From NCBI GenBank assembly GCA_023079485.1, contig CM041092.1, positions 5,828,627 to 5,892,626 on the forward strand: 64,000 nucleotides of DNA. The letters are read 5' to 3'. The notes beneath the pieces are model-generated. The model searched no databases, was not told the origin of the DNA, and saw nothing but the letters and a program-made list of their open reading frames with translations. Numbering within the stretch: the stretch's first letter is position 1; each line of letters starts with the position of its first letter. Shown here in pieces: positions 16,101 through 26,972 of this stretch. The translations under genes and the position numbers were made by a program. Source of the stretch: Archilochus colubris (taxonomy: Eukaryota; Chordata; Aves; Apodiformes; Trochilidae).

Positions 16101-17601
16101 AATGCTAAATGGCTTCCAGGAGATCCAAGGCAGCATCAAGGATAAATAATCTAATTCAGGGAACTTGTGCATGTGAGATTATTCCATGCCAACGAGGCTC
16201 TGAATCAGCTGAAAGTGCATCTCACTTTCCACTCCATTTCCTAAATGCCACATGCAAACACTGACCACAACGACATCGACAGACATAGGTATGCTTGCAA
16301 AGTAATTCTTTGTAAAGAACATCAAAAAGCCTTTTTTAGCTGACAAAGCATAAACTAAGTTACCAAAAATCACGTTGGAAAGCTATCAAATTGAAGTAAA
16401 TGGAATCAGAGAGTTGAGGGGATCTTAAGGTCACTCCAGTACTGAAGAGGAACTCCTGCCAAAACTCAGCCTCACCAGGCAAGCTGAAAAGCTAAAACGA
16501 TACCAAAAAATGAAGCATTTATGCAAAACATTACACACTTTGTAACATATTATCCAGACTACTTCAGAAACTCGCTGGACATGGGCAAGTGGTTATCCTC
16601 ACTCAGTAACAACTACTACAGCCTGGAAATTCCTGCAATGGAAAAACCTTCACCCCTCACAGAGCTGCAACAATTCTCCTTTAGCATGAGGACACCCTGA
16701 AGAAACCCATTACCTACTGCTATTTGAAGGGACAGTTCTAAGAGGAATCCTTTTGATATGGGTGGCACAAGGAGAAACAGAAACCAAGTGCCATAAGCAC
16801 ATGAATGGGAAAGTTTCTCAAGAAATCAGAGTGAGGAAGAAGCCTCTTGAGAATACGCATGCGTTTTACAGAGAGGAAAAGGAGTCAAGAGGCAAAGTAT
16901 GAAAACCTCCTAGAGAGGACATCTCTTAAGGTGATGGAGGAAGAACTGGATAACCAGAGGCTTCTGTTTTGTCCTAAAAATGCACAGCTGTGAGAGAAAA
17001 CACAGAGCCTCTCTGGCTTACTCAGATGTTCTGCCTTCCTCCTCAGGTTGCTGACCTCTGCAGAGCCAGGGGAGAGCTGGGTGTCCCTCCAGCTGCACCG
17101 GGGCAATTTCTGAAACTGCAATTCACACAAAATAATCCAGCATCAGAGCCTTGGATTGCTGCCCCTAACATGAGCTGACCGTGTGGCACATTAGCTGGGA
17201 TGGACATGGCTGAGGAAGCACTAAATGTCACTGGAGAAGGCAAAGTGGTTTCACAGAAGTAGGGAAGAAAGACCCAAAAAAAAAGGAAAAAGTGGGAAGG
17301 GAACAACACTGATACTTCTTAAAGTGTTAATGTTTTGAGCCAGGGCACAGTATTTTGAGTATCACAGGATTTTATGATTACAAGTATCAGGTTACTGCTG
17401 AGAACAATCTCATGTAGATTTCCTTACTCTTAATTATGTTTTGCTAAATACAGAGGAAGCAGAAGGGGCAGCAGGCTGCAGACAGCTTTCTACAAAGACA
17501 CAGAAATGCCTAGAAGGAGCATAGGAATCTGCCATAAAACACTTTCAGAAAAAAATACCATAAATATCTACTTCTGATGATCAGGAAAACAAAAAAAAAA
17601 C

Positions 17602-17649
17602 CAAACAAAACCAACAGGATGGGGAACAAACAAAACCAACAGGATGGGG
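17602..17649. repeat. 25-bp tandem duplication
   Basis: CAAACAAAACCAACAGG followed by ATGGGG occurs twice in succession (17,602-17,626 and 17,627-17,649). It is a simple local duplication next to an A-run, in intron 1. Confidence 0.9.
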
Positions 17650-18650
17650 TAGTTTTGTAATGCAAGATACACAGAAACCCGCTTCTGAGACTACCCCAAA
17701 ACCTGGAAACAAATTCAACAGGGCAACATCTAACTCTGACCATTTCTACAATGGTATAAGAAAAGTGTGAACAGATGAGGTAGAGATGCAAAGAAATTGT
17801 GTATGAAAGAGTGGGGAAACAACAAATGCAGACAGAAAACCAAGGCAGAATGAATAAAAAGTCAGTGAGATCTATGAGCAAGCCTTAACCCCACTACCTA
17901 TTGCTGTCCTCAGCTATTTCTTTTCCACTTTGAGTTATGCTGTTAACTACAACTGGTTTCATTCTTTCTCCAAACTCACAGCAAAAAAGGAGAGGAAAAA
18001 AAAGTAGTTTAATAATAAATTATTTCAACTGAAGCTCCAAGAGCTGCAAGCAGTATGCACTGACAGCTGAATTCAGCAATTAGGCCAGAAAAAAACTTGG
18101 AAGATTTTCCATTTTATATTTGTCTATGGCATTCACAAGTTTTTAATAGCAACAAGTAGCTCACAACACCTCTCCAAGTTCAGGATATAATTCTTTATTT
18201 TCACTGACAGTTTAAAAGCAGACTGCAAACTACTGAAGTTGAAAGCTTGGCAGAAAGATGTTTCAAGGCAATGTAATACCAAGGATATTTCTGGATATTT
18301 AAAATCTCAGGTTTCCAGAAGAGATTTAGTAGTAGTTTCTGGTGATGTACCCAAGCCTGCCCTATTTGCAGCTTTATATATACAGAGGGCACATTGTTTA
18401 AAAATTATTTTCCTTTTCCTGAGCAAACATCTACTTAAGAGGGAGGGGAGGGAAATACTGTGCAGCAGACACACTGGAAATCCTTCACAAACATTTTTGT
18501 TTGTTCTAGTCACACATCCTGGAAGGCCCAGATAGAGAAGACAGGTTAAAACCTTTCAGAAGTGACAGTGACTGCTAAGTGTCCCTCCAGGAAGGGATTT
18601 TTATTTCCAGAAATCAAAGTCTTTACTAAAAGCAGAAAAAGGAACAGGAC

Positions 18651-18669
18651 TTTTTTTTTTTTTTTTTTT
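18651..18669. repeat. Poly-T run (19 nt)
   Basis: An uninterrupted T19 homopolymer lies in SPOPL intron 1. No retrotransposed sequence could be recognised next to it. Confidence 0.95.
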
Positions 18670-19734
18670 GAACAGTTAAACTTGGCAGTCATACAAATGG
18701 CTCAGCTTCAGCACCACCATGGCACAAATTCCTTCAACCATATGGGATATCTATCAAAATAATGCATTCTGCAGAACTGATAAGAATAAGGAATGACCCA
18801 GCTTGACTCTCATACATTGCTCTTCCTGGCAGGAGGTTAGAAACAATCCTTTTTGTTCAAATCCTATTTTTGTAACTCTTAACACCACTTTACAGTCAAA
18901 GTTGAGAATATCTTCATAAAGCAAAGCTACATTCTAAAACGAAGTGCTGATTTTAGTGCATTGCACTTAAGAAATACACTTAATTCACCCACAGTGCTCA
19001 CACCGTTTTCTTTGGTTTATTTTCCCCATTCTTCCCCAAATTTTTTCCCCAGCCCTCCCCAACTATTTCTGCTCCCGAACCTCCTGAACACGACGCTGAT
19101 TTCCCCGGGCTCCAGGGAATTTCAGCAGCTGACATCACCAGGTGAATAAACCACCACTGGGCAACTCCGAGGGATTAAAATGGTGCAGGCAGCAGGGATG
19201 AACCCAACACCGAGAAGGAGCTCCGGGACTCAGCTCACCTGCTGCTACAGCCTCCCCCGAAGTTTGCCCACGACAACCTAAAGAAAGGAGCCCCGAAGCC
19301 CCCGCTGTGTTTTTTTCCGCCTGTTTTTTTTTCTCTTCCAATATATTTTTATTTTTATTATTATTTTTCTTCCCACCAAGCGGTCCCCGGGGCAGCCCTG
19401 GGGGGGGAAGCTGTTGGGCAGGGCTCATCCCAGGGCCTGCACCGGCCCATAGCAGAGCCCTTCCTGCCCAAGGTATGGATTCCATAAGGTGGGAACACCC
19501 CCAGCCACACTCCTCTCTCCGGGATGCCGCTCCAAGCCCGGTTCCCAGCACCAGAACCGAGGTTCTGGCCAGGCCCGGCCCTCCCGCCAGCACCGCGCCC
19601 GCCGCCTCCCCAAGGGACGGGCCCGCAGGCCTCGGGCAGAAGGGTCCCGGGGATCCCCGGTGGTTGGGAGCAGCGCAGCCAAGGCCTTTCCTCCCCTCCT
19701 ACACACACACCGACAGCCCCGCGGCGGTACGTAC

Positions 19735-19960
19735 CGGAGCGCGGCGCTGGCTGGGCGACGCGGTGGGTCTCATACTGCCGGGCCGAGGGAAGGAAGGTGT
19801 GGCGGTCACCGGTGCCCGGCGGCGGGCGGAAACGGCGAAGCCGGGCGGTGGCGGAGCCGCATCTCTGCACAGCGCCCCGACACCGCTGCCACCGGGATCG
19901 GCCCCTCACGGCTCCCGTACCGCCCCGCTCCCTCTGCCGCTCCGGTACTTCCGGGCAGGG
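19735..19960 (-). other. SPOPL: Probable noncoding SPOPL exon 1 (5' limit approximate)
   Basis: On the minus strand the sequence CTCCG|GTACGTACC at 19,735/19,734 is a good splice donor inside the CpG island. It is the most plausible end of the first exon. The start of the exon cannot be determined; I place it arbitrarily near the ETS-type site. SPOP-family genes have noncoding first exons and a start codon in a later exon, which fits the start codon found at 2806. A capped-transcript map would settle it. Confidence 0.5.
19947..19954 (-). promoter_or_regulatory. ETS-type site
   Basis: ACTTCCGG on the plus strand, CCGGAAGT on the SPOPL strand, matches the ETS-family (GABPA/ELK-type) core commonly found at CpG-island start sites. 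It lies in the centre of the presumed promoter. Motif match only. Confidence 0.5.
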
Positions 19961-20016
19961 AGGGGTCACGCCACCTCGCGCCGCGCCGCTTCCATCCGGG
20001 GACTCGGCACGCGGCT

Positions 20017-20055
20017 CCGCCCCCTTTACCCCTAAGGGGCGGAGGGGGGCGGGGC
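20017..20055. promoter_or_regulatory. Pair of GC boxes
   Basis: CCGCCCCC at 20,017-20,024 (GGGGGCGG on the SPOPL strand) and GGGGCGGGGC at 20,046-20,055 match the SP/KLF-factor GC box. They lie just upstream of the presumed SPOPL start. Motif match only. Confidence 0.5.
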
Positions 20056-20100
20056 CGGGAACCTGAGGGGCGGAGGCGGCTCCGGGGTCGGGGTCACCCC

Positions 20101-20400
20101 CAGCACCCACCCCGCTTCTCCCTCACCCACCCTCCTCCTCTCACACCCACCCTGCTCCTCCCGCACCCATCCCACTCCTCCCTCACCCACCCTGCTCCTC
20201 CCGCACCCACCCCGCTTCTCCCTCACCCACCCTCCTCCTCACACACCCACTCCTCTCCTCCCGCACCCACCCTGCTCCTCCCGCACACATCCCTCTCCTC
20301 CCACACCCATCCCACTCCTCCCGCACCCATCCCGCTCCTCCCACACCCACTCTGCCCCTCCCGCACACACCCCGCTCCTCCCGGACACCGCTCTGACCCC
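20101..20400. repeat. 20-bp minisatellite, 15 units
   Basis: Fifteen consecutive units of exactly 20 bp, consensus close to CCGCACCCACCCTGCTCCTC, run without any insertion or deletion. The last unit is the most divergent. A 38-bp segment at 20,103-20,140 is repeated identically at 20,203-20,240, indicating a 5-unit (100-bp) higher-order duplication. The G-rich strand, which is the SPOPL sense strand, carries GGGTGGG in many units and so could form G-quadruplexes. The array abuts the CpG island on the upstream side. Proline/histidine-rich or glycine/valine/arginine-rich open frames across it are artefacts of the repeat. Confidence 0.97.
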
Positions 20401-20445
20401 CCCCAACTCCACCCGTGGTTGTTTGGGGTCCTGTGAGGGGAAAAA

Positions 20446-20479
20446 GCGGCGCTTGGTGTCGGGAGGAGGCGGCGCTTGG
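20446..20479. repeat. 23-bp tandem pair next to the minisatellite
   Basis: GCGGCGCTTGG occurs at 20,446-20,456 and again at 20,469-20,479, 23 bp apart, in the G-rich DNA between the minisatellite and the CR1 insertion. Confidence 0.7.
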
Positions 20480-20531
20480 GAAGGGTCCGGGGTAGGGGAA
20501 GCCCAAGGGTGGTTTGTGAGCTCACTGTGGG

Positions 20532-21005
20532 GTCCTCGGTTCAGGAAGGAGATGAAGGGGCTGGAGCGGGTCCGGAGAAGGGAATGAGGGTGTGAAGGGA
20601 TCCAGCACAAGTCCTGTGAGGAAGGGCTGAGGGAGCTGGGGGTGTTCAGTCTGGAGAAGAGGAGGCTCAGGGGAGACCTCATCACTCCCTACAACTCCCT
20701 GAAAGGAGGTTGGAGCCAGGGGAGGGTTGGGCTCTTTTCCCAGGCAGCTCTCTGTCAGACAAGAGGCCATGGGCTTAAACTCTGCCAGGGGAGGTTTAGG
20801 TTGGAGATTAGGAAGAAATTCTTTGCAGAGAGGGTGATCAGGCATTGGAATGGGCTGCCCAAGGAGGGGGTGGATTCTCCATCCTTTGAGGTTTTTAAGA
20901 AGAGACTGATGTGGCACTCAGTGCCATGGGCTGGGAACACAGTGTGAGTGGATCAAGGGTTGGACTTGATGATCTCAGGGGTCCTTTCCAACCCAGATGA
21001 TTCAG
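20532..21005 (+). mobile_element. CR1 LINE, 5'-truncated 3' end (ORF2 tail)
   Basis: Plus-strand CR1 fragment. It encodes decayed pieces of the C-terminal part of the ORF2 reverse transcriptase, such as the [11 protein letters not shown] and YNSLKGGW motifs and the later [20 protein letters not shown] segment. It then runs through the CR1 3' untranslated end with TTGGACTTGATGATCTC and CCTTTCCAACCCAG. The terminal octamer repeats are eroded. The 3' variant carries GGGCTGGGAACACAGTG, as in the copy at 59,046. It is a dead copy with no intact endonuclease or polymerase region, located directly behind the SPOPL promoter and minisatellite. Confidence 0.95.
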
Positions 21006-23205
21006 TGGGGCCAGACACAAGTAGCTCCCATGAAACGAGTCCCTGAGCATCACCCCTGCTGACTGACCTGGCTCATGGGGCAGGACAGACTTTGAGCTTC
21101 TGAGGACTTTTTTTTTTAAAGGTAACTTGAAAATGACACTTGTGAGCTCTATCTGCTACCAGGTATGAGGACCTGACAGGAACCAGGCCCACAGAACTGC
21201 TCCCCAAGTGCAGTGCTGGTCTTGGGTTCTCAGCATCTTACCTGATGCTCAGATCTGCTCCAGGGTCCTCGCATGAGCTTTGAGTCCTTCACTGAACAGC
21301 TCCCTGACTCGGGTGCTTCTGTTCCCTCCCACCAACCCTCACTACCCAGCAGTTCTAGGAGTTCTGGAGCAAATCTGTTTCCCTTAGCCCAAGGGGAACA
21401 AATTTCCCTAAATCACTGATGTATCTTTCTAGTTGCTCTTAAAACATAAATGATGTTATCATTGTGAATTCCCTATTGCAGACTTCTTTGTGGAGGATTG
21501 CTAAGGAAGCAGTTTTGGTTTGGTTTTGTAAGCATCAGGGCTTTAAGGAAAATATGGAGACTATTAAGACTCAGTGACACCTTAATTTCCTGCCTTGAGA
21601 AGGAGTGTGACGGATATGTGTACACGGCATTGCTCTGTGTAAGGATTCCCTGAGCTATCAAGGGCTCAAAATCAATACATCAGTGAGACACAGTGCCCTG
21701 GACAATTCATCCTGCAGAGAAAAACTGCACTGACAGAGCCATACTGCTTTTGGTACTACTAGCTCGCTCAGAACTGTTTCAAGAACTTGTCCAATATTGC
21801 ACTGTATTTCCAGATGGCTCAGCATTTTTCATTTGTTTGGAGTCTTCTTCATACCAGTCCTTGTAGGAAATAAGGATACAGGCAAGGACTTGTTCCTTTA
21901 GCTGAATGGGATGCTTGGAGGAGGAACAGGAACTGTTTCTACGGGCCATTACTTAGAAGAAAACATGGTAGGGCTTTGTGGGTTGTATGAGACACAAGTG
22001 AAACACAAACTATCAGAATTCTTGGTATTGGGAGCTGAGTAGTTCAGTGCTTGGAGATGCTGTTGCAAATGGGAAGTGAAAGATGCCTGCTCTTTCTCAA
22101 GGAAGAATTCAGTGTCCCCTAACTGGAAATCAAGGGTATGTTCCTAGTTCTAACTGAAGAGTCTAATGTGAAGTCTCAGTATTTAGAGTCTTAGTATTTA
22201 AACAGAGTAACCCATCACATGGGGAAGGCAGTGAGCTGAGTTAATCTTCCTATACAGTAACTAACTACCATCTCCCTTAAATCCCACTCTAGAGAAAGTC
22301 TGCAAAGAAGGATCATTAACAGAAGATGTGAGAAACACTTGCATATTGTCAGCTGTCAAAAGGTGAGATTACAGCTCATCTCTTGGGCCAAAAAATTCTT
22401 TTGCTCATCCTCAGACTTGTAATTTTTTATTTTTTTTTTTGGGGGGGGGAAGGAGGAATATCACTGAAGGGTGTGTAAATGGCTGCCAAGCAAAGCAACG
22501 AGCACTTTACAATCTCCAGTTGGTTTCAAAAGAAGTTTTATTTGTTTTCCTATAATTTTCATCCACTGCTCACTACTATTCCCTGCTATTCCCCCTTAGA
22601 TTCCCATTTTCCTACTCTGGGTTTGTTTCTCAGTGCTAAATTAAAGTGCACTGCACAGTCCCAGGCTGCTGTGTCATGTTAAGGTGAACACTCATGTCAG
22701 AATGCATCACTATTATTTGTGTTATGGCAGCACTTAGTGGGTCAACTGAGATAAGTGGCTCTTTATGCCACACATTGTACAAAATATGTGAGACAAACAC
22801 AGAGTTTGTAATCTGATTAGGACAGAAATTGGTAGAGAAAAACAAGACAGGGTGAAATGATGAGGCAGGTTAACAAAATGAAGATTCTGGCAGAGACCAG
22901 AGGTAGAGCCAAACTTTCCAGAGTGAATGCCCTAGATCATACTTTCTCAAATCAGTCAGAAGGCCCCAGAGGAATAAGCACTTACAATGTACACTCCTTC
23001 CTGGCAGAAACTTGGGAATATTTATAGTTTTCAAAGCTTTTCAGGAAAAGGTGCTATGTTACTTTATTGTATAAAAAGGATTTAAAGCCAAAAGAAGAAA
23101 AATGCAGTTGCATGCATTCTTTCCTCACAGATTCTACAGGACAGACCAATGTTTCCACTGAATTGTCCTGGGTCCATCCTTCACTGGGAAGTCCTCATAC
23201 TGCAA
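21006..23205. other. Intergenic stretch, no gene seen
   Basis: No exon or repeat family was recognised. There is a T-run followed by a G-run near 22,427-22,448 (poly-T then nine or more G). Open frames are short and unremarkable. Confidence 0.6.
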
Positions 23206-23345
23206 TAAAATAGAATAGGATAGAATAGAATATTTCCATTGTAAGTGACCAACAATGATCATCTAGTCCAGCTCATGGTATTTCTCTACTACAGTCAATT
23301 TGGATCCCTTCTTGAGTGCTAACTTTTTCAAACACCTAACCTAAC
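23206..23345 (-). mobile_element. Old CR1 3' end, minus orientation
   Basis: The sequence AATAGAATAGAATA-type octamers, then AAGTGACCAACAATGATCATCTAGTCCAGCT, broken by substitutions, matches the divergent CR1 subfamily whose 3' end reads GGACCTACAATGATCATCTAGTCCAACT. The body beyond about 23,280 is poorly preserved. It is much older than the other copies. Confidence 0.6.
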
Positions 23346-23552
23346 AATTCTTAGGGGATTCTTATTGAATAATTTTACCCAAGAATGCTTCTAGAAAGAA
23401 TATGGAAGCCTATTAAAGTACACTTACAAAAGGGTCAGTATTTTCAGAATACTGAAGTGCTCTAGTCTGGGCAGGCAGCACAGTCTTTCTGCTTTCCATG
23501 GTGATCAAGCTTCAGACAGTTGGGACTTTCACCTTAGATAACCCATTCCCCT

Positions 23553-23812
23553 TGGGGAAATGGTTTAAAACTCCAAGAAGGGAGATTTCAATTAGACATT
23601 AGGCAAAAATTCTTTCCCATGAGGGTGGTGAGACCTTGGCACAGGTTGTCCAGGAAAGTTGTGGCTGCCCCATCCCTGGAAGTGTCCAAACCAAGGTTGG
23701 ATGGGGCTTGGAGCAACCTGGGCTTGTGAGGTGACCCTGCCCATGAAGGGGGGTTGGGACTGGATGAGCTTTAAGGTCCCTTCCAACCCAAACCATTCTG
23801 TGATTTTATGAT
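23553..23812 (+). mobile_element. CR1 LINE 3' end (older subfamily)
   Basis: Plus-strand CR1 3' segment with the GGAGATTT...GACATTAGG block, GGTTGGATGGGGCTTGGAGC, the CCTGCCCATGAAGG block and TTTAAGGTCCCTTCCAACCC, ending in TTCTGTGATTTTATGAT. The 3' region with GGATGGGGCTTGGAGCAACC assigns it to a different subfamily from the copies at 20,532 and 31,403, and to the same one as 38,361. It is noncoding and inert. Confidence 0.92.
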
Positions 23813-26800
23813 AAACCCTTCAAAGCACAAAGTCTGTCTCCTTGATATTAAACATTGTATTTCCCAGGCTTGTGTTTGAAAGAGAGAATTTATTCTAGGT
23901 TATTGAGCAGGTTTCCTCATTTTGTGGTGTGACATGAGCTGGCTGACCCCAGGTGCTGTACATGATGTTAACTCTCATCAGTTCTTTTCAGTATTAGGCA
24001 CATGGGTTGTCCCACAGACTTAAGGGAAGGAGTTGCATTTGTAAACATGCATTTAAGTTATTTGCAGGGTGAAGTTGCAACTGGAAGTCATTCTCTACCC
24101 CATAGGTAGCCACATTTCCATGGTGAAACTATATCTGCTAATTGCAGATTCATTATAAAACTCTTTGAGATCTTTTTGGTGAAGGGAAGCATTATACACA
24201 CGTGCACATGTGAGCAAGCACACACTGCTGCAATATGTTTTCAAGATGCAGAATAAGATAACATCACTAAAAAGTGTGAAATAAATTAAAGACAATAATA
24301 TTAATTTAATCTATTTTTTAACATTTAAAAAATCTATTTACTCTATTTTTAAATTATTTTTATTAACTTATTCCAGTAAACAACCCAAGATAATATTAGT
24401 GTCCTATGCTTTCTGTTTTGCTTTCCTGTCTGCTTTCCAAATGAGAGCACTTGCTGGAGGAATTATGGTAAATCTGTAATACCTTGCTTTATTCTATTTA
24501 ATATACTTTTAAAAGAGCAAGCAGACAACATTCACTGCCAAGATGTATGGGTGATTTTGCATTCAGTAAATGCAAAGCCTGATCTAGCTGATATGAGTCA
24601 CAATTTTATGGACAGTTTTAAAGGTGTGTAAAATTTCTGCAGGGAGGTTTTTAGTCTTTTTATAACACAGCAGCTTCAGAATTTGAATTGCTTTTTGGAA
24701 TTTGAAATTCCAGAATATTAAAGCATTACCCAATTTAGACTGACTTTCCCACCTTTACTGCTTTTATTTCCCTTCTGAATTTTTGTCTTTAAAAGAAAAA
24801 TAATAAAACCTGTTAAGCTGCAACAAAAAACCTCATTTCTTCCAAGTTAGTGAAACAGCTCTAAAATTACCCAGTAATGTTTCAACTGAATTGGTCTTCC
24901 CTTGAAAAGGTTGAAGTTTTGAAACCAGAACTCTAAAATAATGGTAGTTTTGGCAGAAAGATTCTGGCAAAGATACCTGAGGGACAGGTTTGTATGAATA
25001 AAGAGTGTTCCAGTGGCTGTAGCAAAGAGCCTACCAATGTTGGGTGAGTCAGATTCAAGTTTCTGTTTTTCCTGATTCAGTGAGAGTTTTGGTCTCTTGT
25101 CTCTTACATCACAAACAAAACCTTAACCACCAAGTTACTGACTGATACACAGTTACAATCTTCCCTGTCCCTCCCCCTTTATATTTTGTGTAAACAAACA
25201 TTGATTTTAGCAGAGACTTGAACTTGGGAATTCCAATCTTTGCCTGAGCTCTGCAGCTGCTCTGTCTGAGTTTCACTTTCTTCTTTCATTAAAAGCAAAT
25301 AAATAAACACTTAGGAGATCTTCATGCAAAATATGAAACATGAAAAAGTATGAGTTTTCAGACTTTCACACACCAAGCAGATGATTCTCACACAGTTCTA
25401 GGCAGCTTTGTAACTCATTTAAGTTCAAGAGCAACTTACATGTTAGCAGCATTAAAAAAGAATTCTTAAATAGAATTAGCTCTTCATTGCCATGTTCCTT
25501 TACCTCAGTTTCTCTTTCTGTGGTTGCTCTATTCAATGTTACATTTTAAAACAGACTGTAAAGACTTCAAAGCAGATTTGATATCTCCATATGGATATTT
25601 CTTCAATGCATGATGGCAGAAAACTCACTGGAGACTGCTTGCAGCATTATGTGACATTAATTTTGCTGCAGACAGACCTGCTGCAAACTGCTGACCATCT
25701 CTGGTGAGTTCCTCCTCAGTGTTCTCTGACACACATTACCATCAGTTTCTTGTCCATAAAATTCCAAGACTCCTGTCAGTCATCCACCTCTACAATTCTT
25801 CCACTTTTTTCCTTATTTTTCCTTCATGCTCATGTAAATTGTGGAATTATTTCATATCTGCTAGAGCTCCACAACCATGACTGTATAACTGTGTGCTGGG
25901 TTCTTTCTGCTTTACTCTCCCCTCACTGCCACTGCAGTCACTGAGGGTCACGAATAAGATGGCAAACCAGTGGTGTTATTTCATATGCTCAGGAGGAGAT
26001 GGGCCTGACAGCTGCTACTGCTTTCCAAGTTGAGTTTTTCTTCTGGTTCATTTCTCCTTGCTGGCAAGCATTTGGGATCTCAAGACATTTTACAATTCAT
26101 AAGGTGAATAACTTCCTTTTGCTCTGGGATTTGGGAGGCCAGCCTGGAAGTATCCCGTTCTTAGAGCAAAATCTCAGATGAATAATGCAGTGTAGAGTGT
26201 ACCCCTCAGTGAGGGAGATGCTCTGTGCAGAGAGCTGAAAACTCTTGGTCAGGAAAAGGTAATGGTCTTCTGAGTCAAATTTTCTCTGTCATAAGAAATA
26301 TACAGCGATAAAATAGTGTTAGAATCATCTTACAATGCTGTAATTGGATGTAAACTTCATTTGAGACTTTAGCTTTCAACTGCTTTCCCTAATTTACATA
26401 ACACAAATGCTAATTGGTGAAGAAAATTATGCAGTAAACGCTCATGCACGTTGTGCTCAAAGAAGGTCAAAATTCCTCTTTTCTCAAAAGGTGAAAGTAG
26501 CTTCCTCATTTTAAAACAGTCTGTTGACAACACTGGTGTGGAAAGATCTGAGTCTTGCAGGAACTCCACATCATGATAAGGCATATTTATTTGCATGGGG
26601 ATTTCATTCTGTGTCTACTCACTGAAAAAGCCTTTTCCATAGTTTTCCTGTGCATATATTAAAAGCCCAATTTTCTTGCAGCTCAGAGTTGAGTTGCTTA
26701 ATTTCTTCTTACACTTTCTGGTTTTATATTTTGACTACTTTACATTAAATATTTGAAGTTTAGAATCTGATCTTTTCAGTGACAGTGTTGAAATCACTCA

Positions 26801-26892
26801 ACAGTTATCCTTAGCAGGAGAGAAGCTGCTTCAATAATGATTATAGCCAAAAAGCAGAAATGGACTGTGGAATGATAGCATCATATTGTATT

Positions 26893-26972
26893 CAGTTTCA
26901 GAAAATGTGAATAATTGATCCCTATTCAGTCCCAGTTTCAGATAATGTGAATAACTGATCCCTATTCAGCCC
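26893..26972. repeat. 40-bp tandem duplication
   Basis: Two adjacent 40-bp units, each beginning CAGTTTCAGA and containing TGATCCCTATTCAG, differ at only a few positions. The high identity suggests a fairly recent duplication. Confidence 0.95.

Larger units (their letters stand above)
2864..19734 (-). other. SPOPL: SPOPL intron 1 (about 16.9 kb)
   Basis: This interval lies between the CpG-island donor (GTACGT at 19,734) and the exon 2 acceptor (2864). It is A/T-rich with scattered simple repeats. Recognisable contents are a 26-bp tandem duplication at 7351-7399, a small palindrome between direct repeats at 7139-7183, a possible decayed CR1 tail near 11,605-11,700, a C/A tract at 12,942-13,123, a 25-bp tandem duplication at 17,602-17,649 and a T19 run at 18,651-18,669. 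Open frames of 60-113 codons are present on both strands but none resembles a known protein. A candidate cassette exon at 5961-5834 has plausible splice sites only. I infer the intron from the two splice sites; transcript evidence was not available. Confidence 0.65.
19380..20110. promoter_or_regulatory. SPOPL: CpG island, presumed SPOPL promoter
   Basis: This is the only stretch of the window that is strongly G+C rich and dense in CpG dinucleotides (clusters such as GCGCGCCGCG-like runs between 19,720 and 20,020). It contains GC boxes, an ETS-type site and, on the minus strand, a splice donor. No TATA box is evident, as usual for a broad housekeeping-type promoter. SPOPL transcription should start here and run leftward. 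Open frames of up to 315 codons cross the island and the adjacent minisatellite on both strands, but they are explained by few stop codons in G+C-rich DNA. A divergent rightward transcript is possible but nothing in the sequence proves one. Confidence 0.75.

Noticed and set aside
16390..16470. Possible decayed CR1 tail (GGAATCAGAGAGTTGAGGGG...)
   Set aside because: Only a loose resemblance to the CR1 3' end; too short and divergent to call.
19307..20685. Long open frames (up to 315 codons, both strands) across the CpG island and minisatellite
   Set aside because: They arise from scarce stop codons in G+C-rich DNA and from the 20-bp repeat, whose period of 60 bp in codons gives a repetitive Pro/His/Thr or Gly/Val/Arg peptide. 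No domain or conserved motif is visible.
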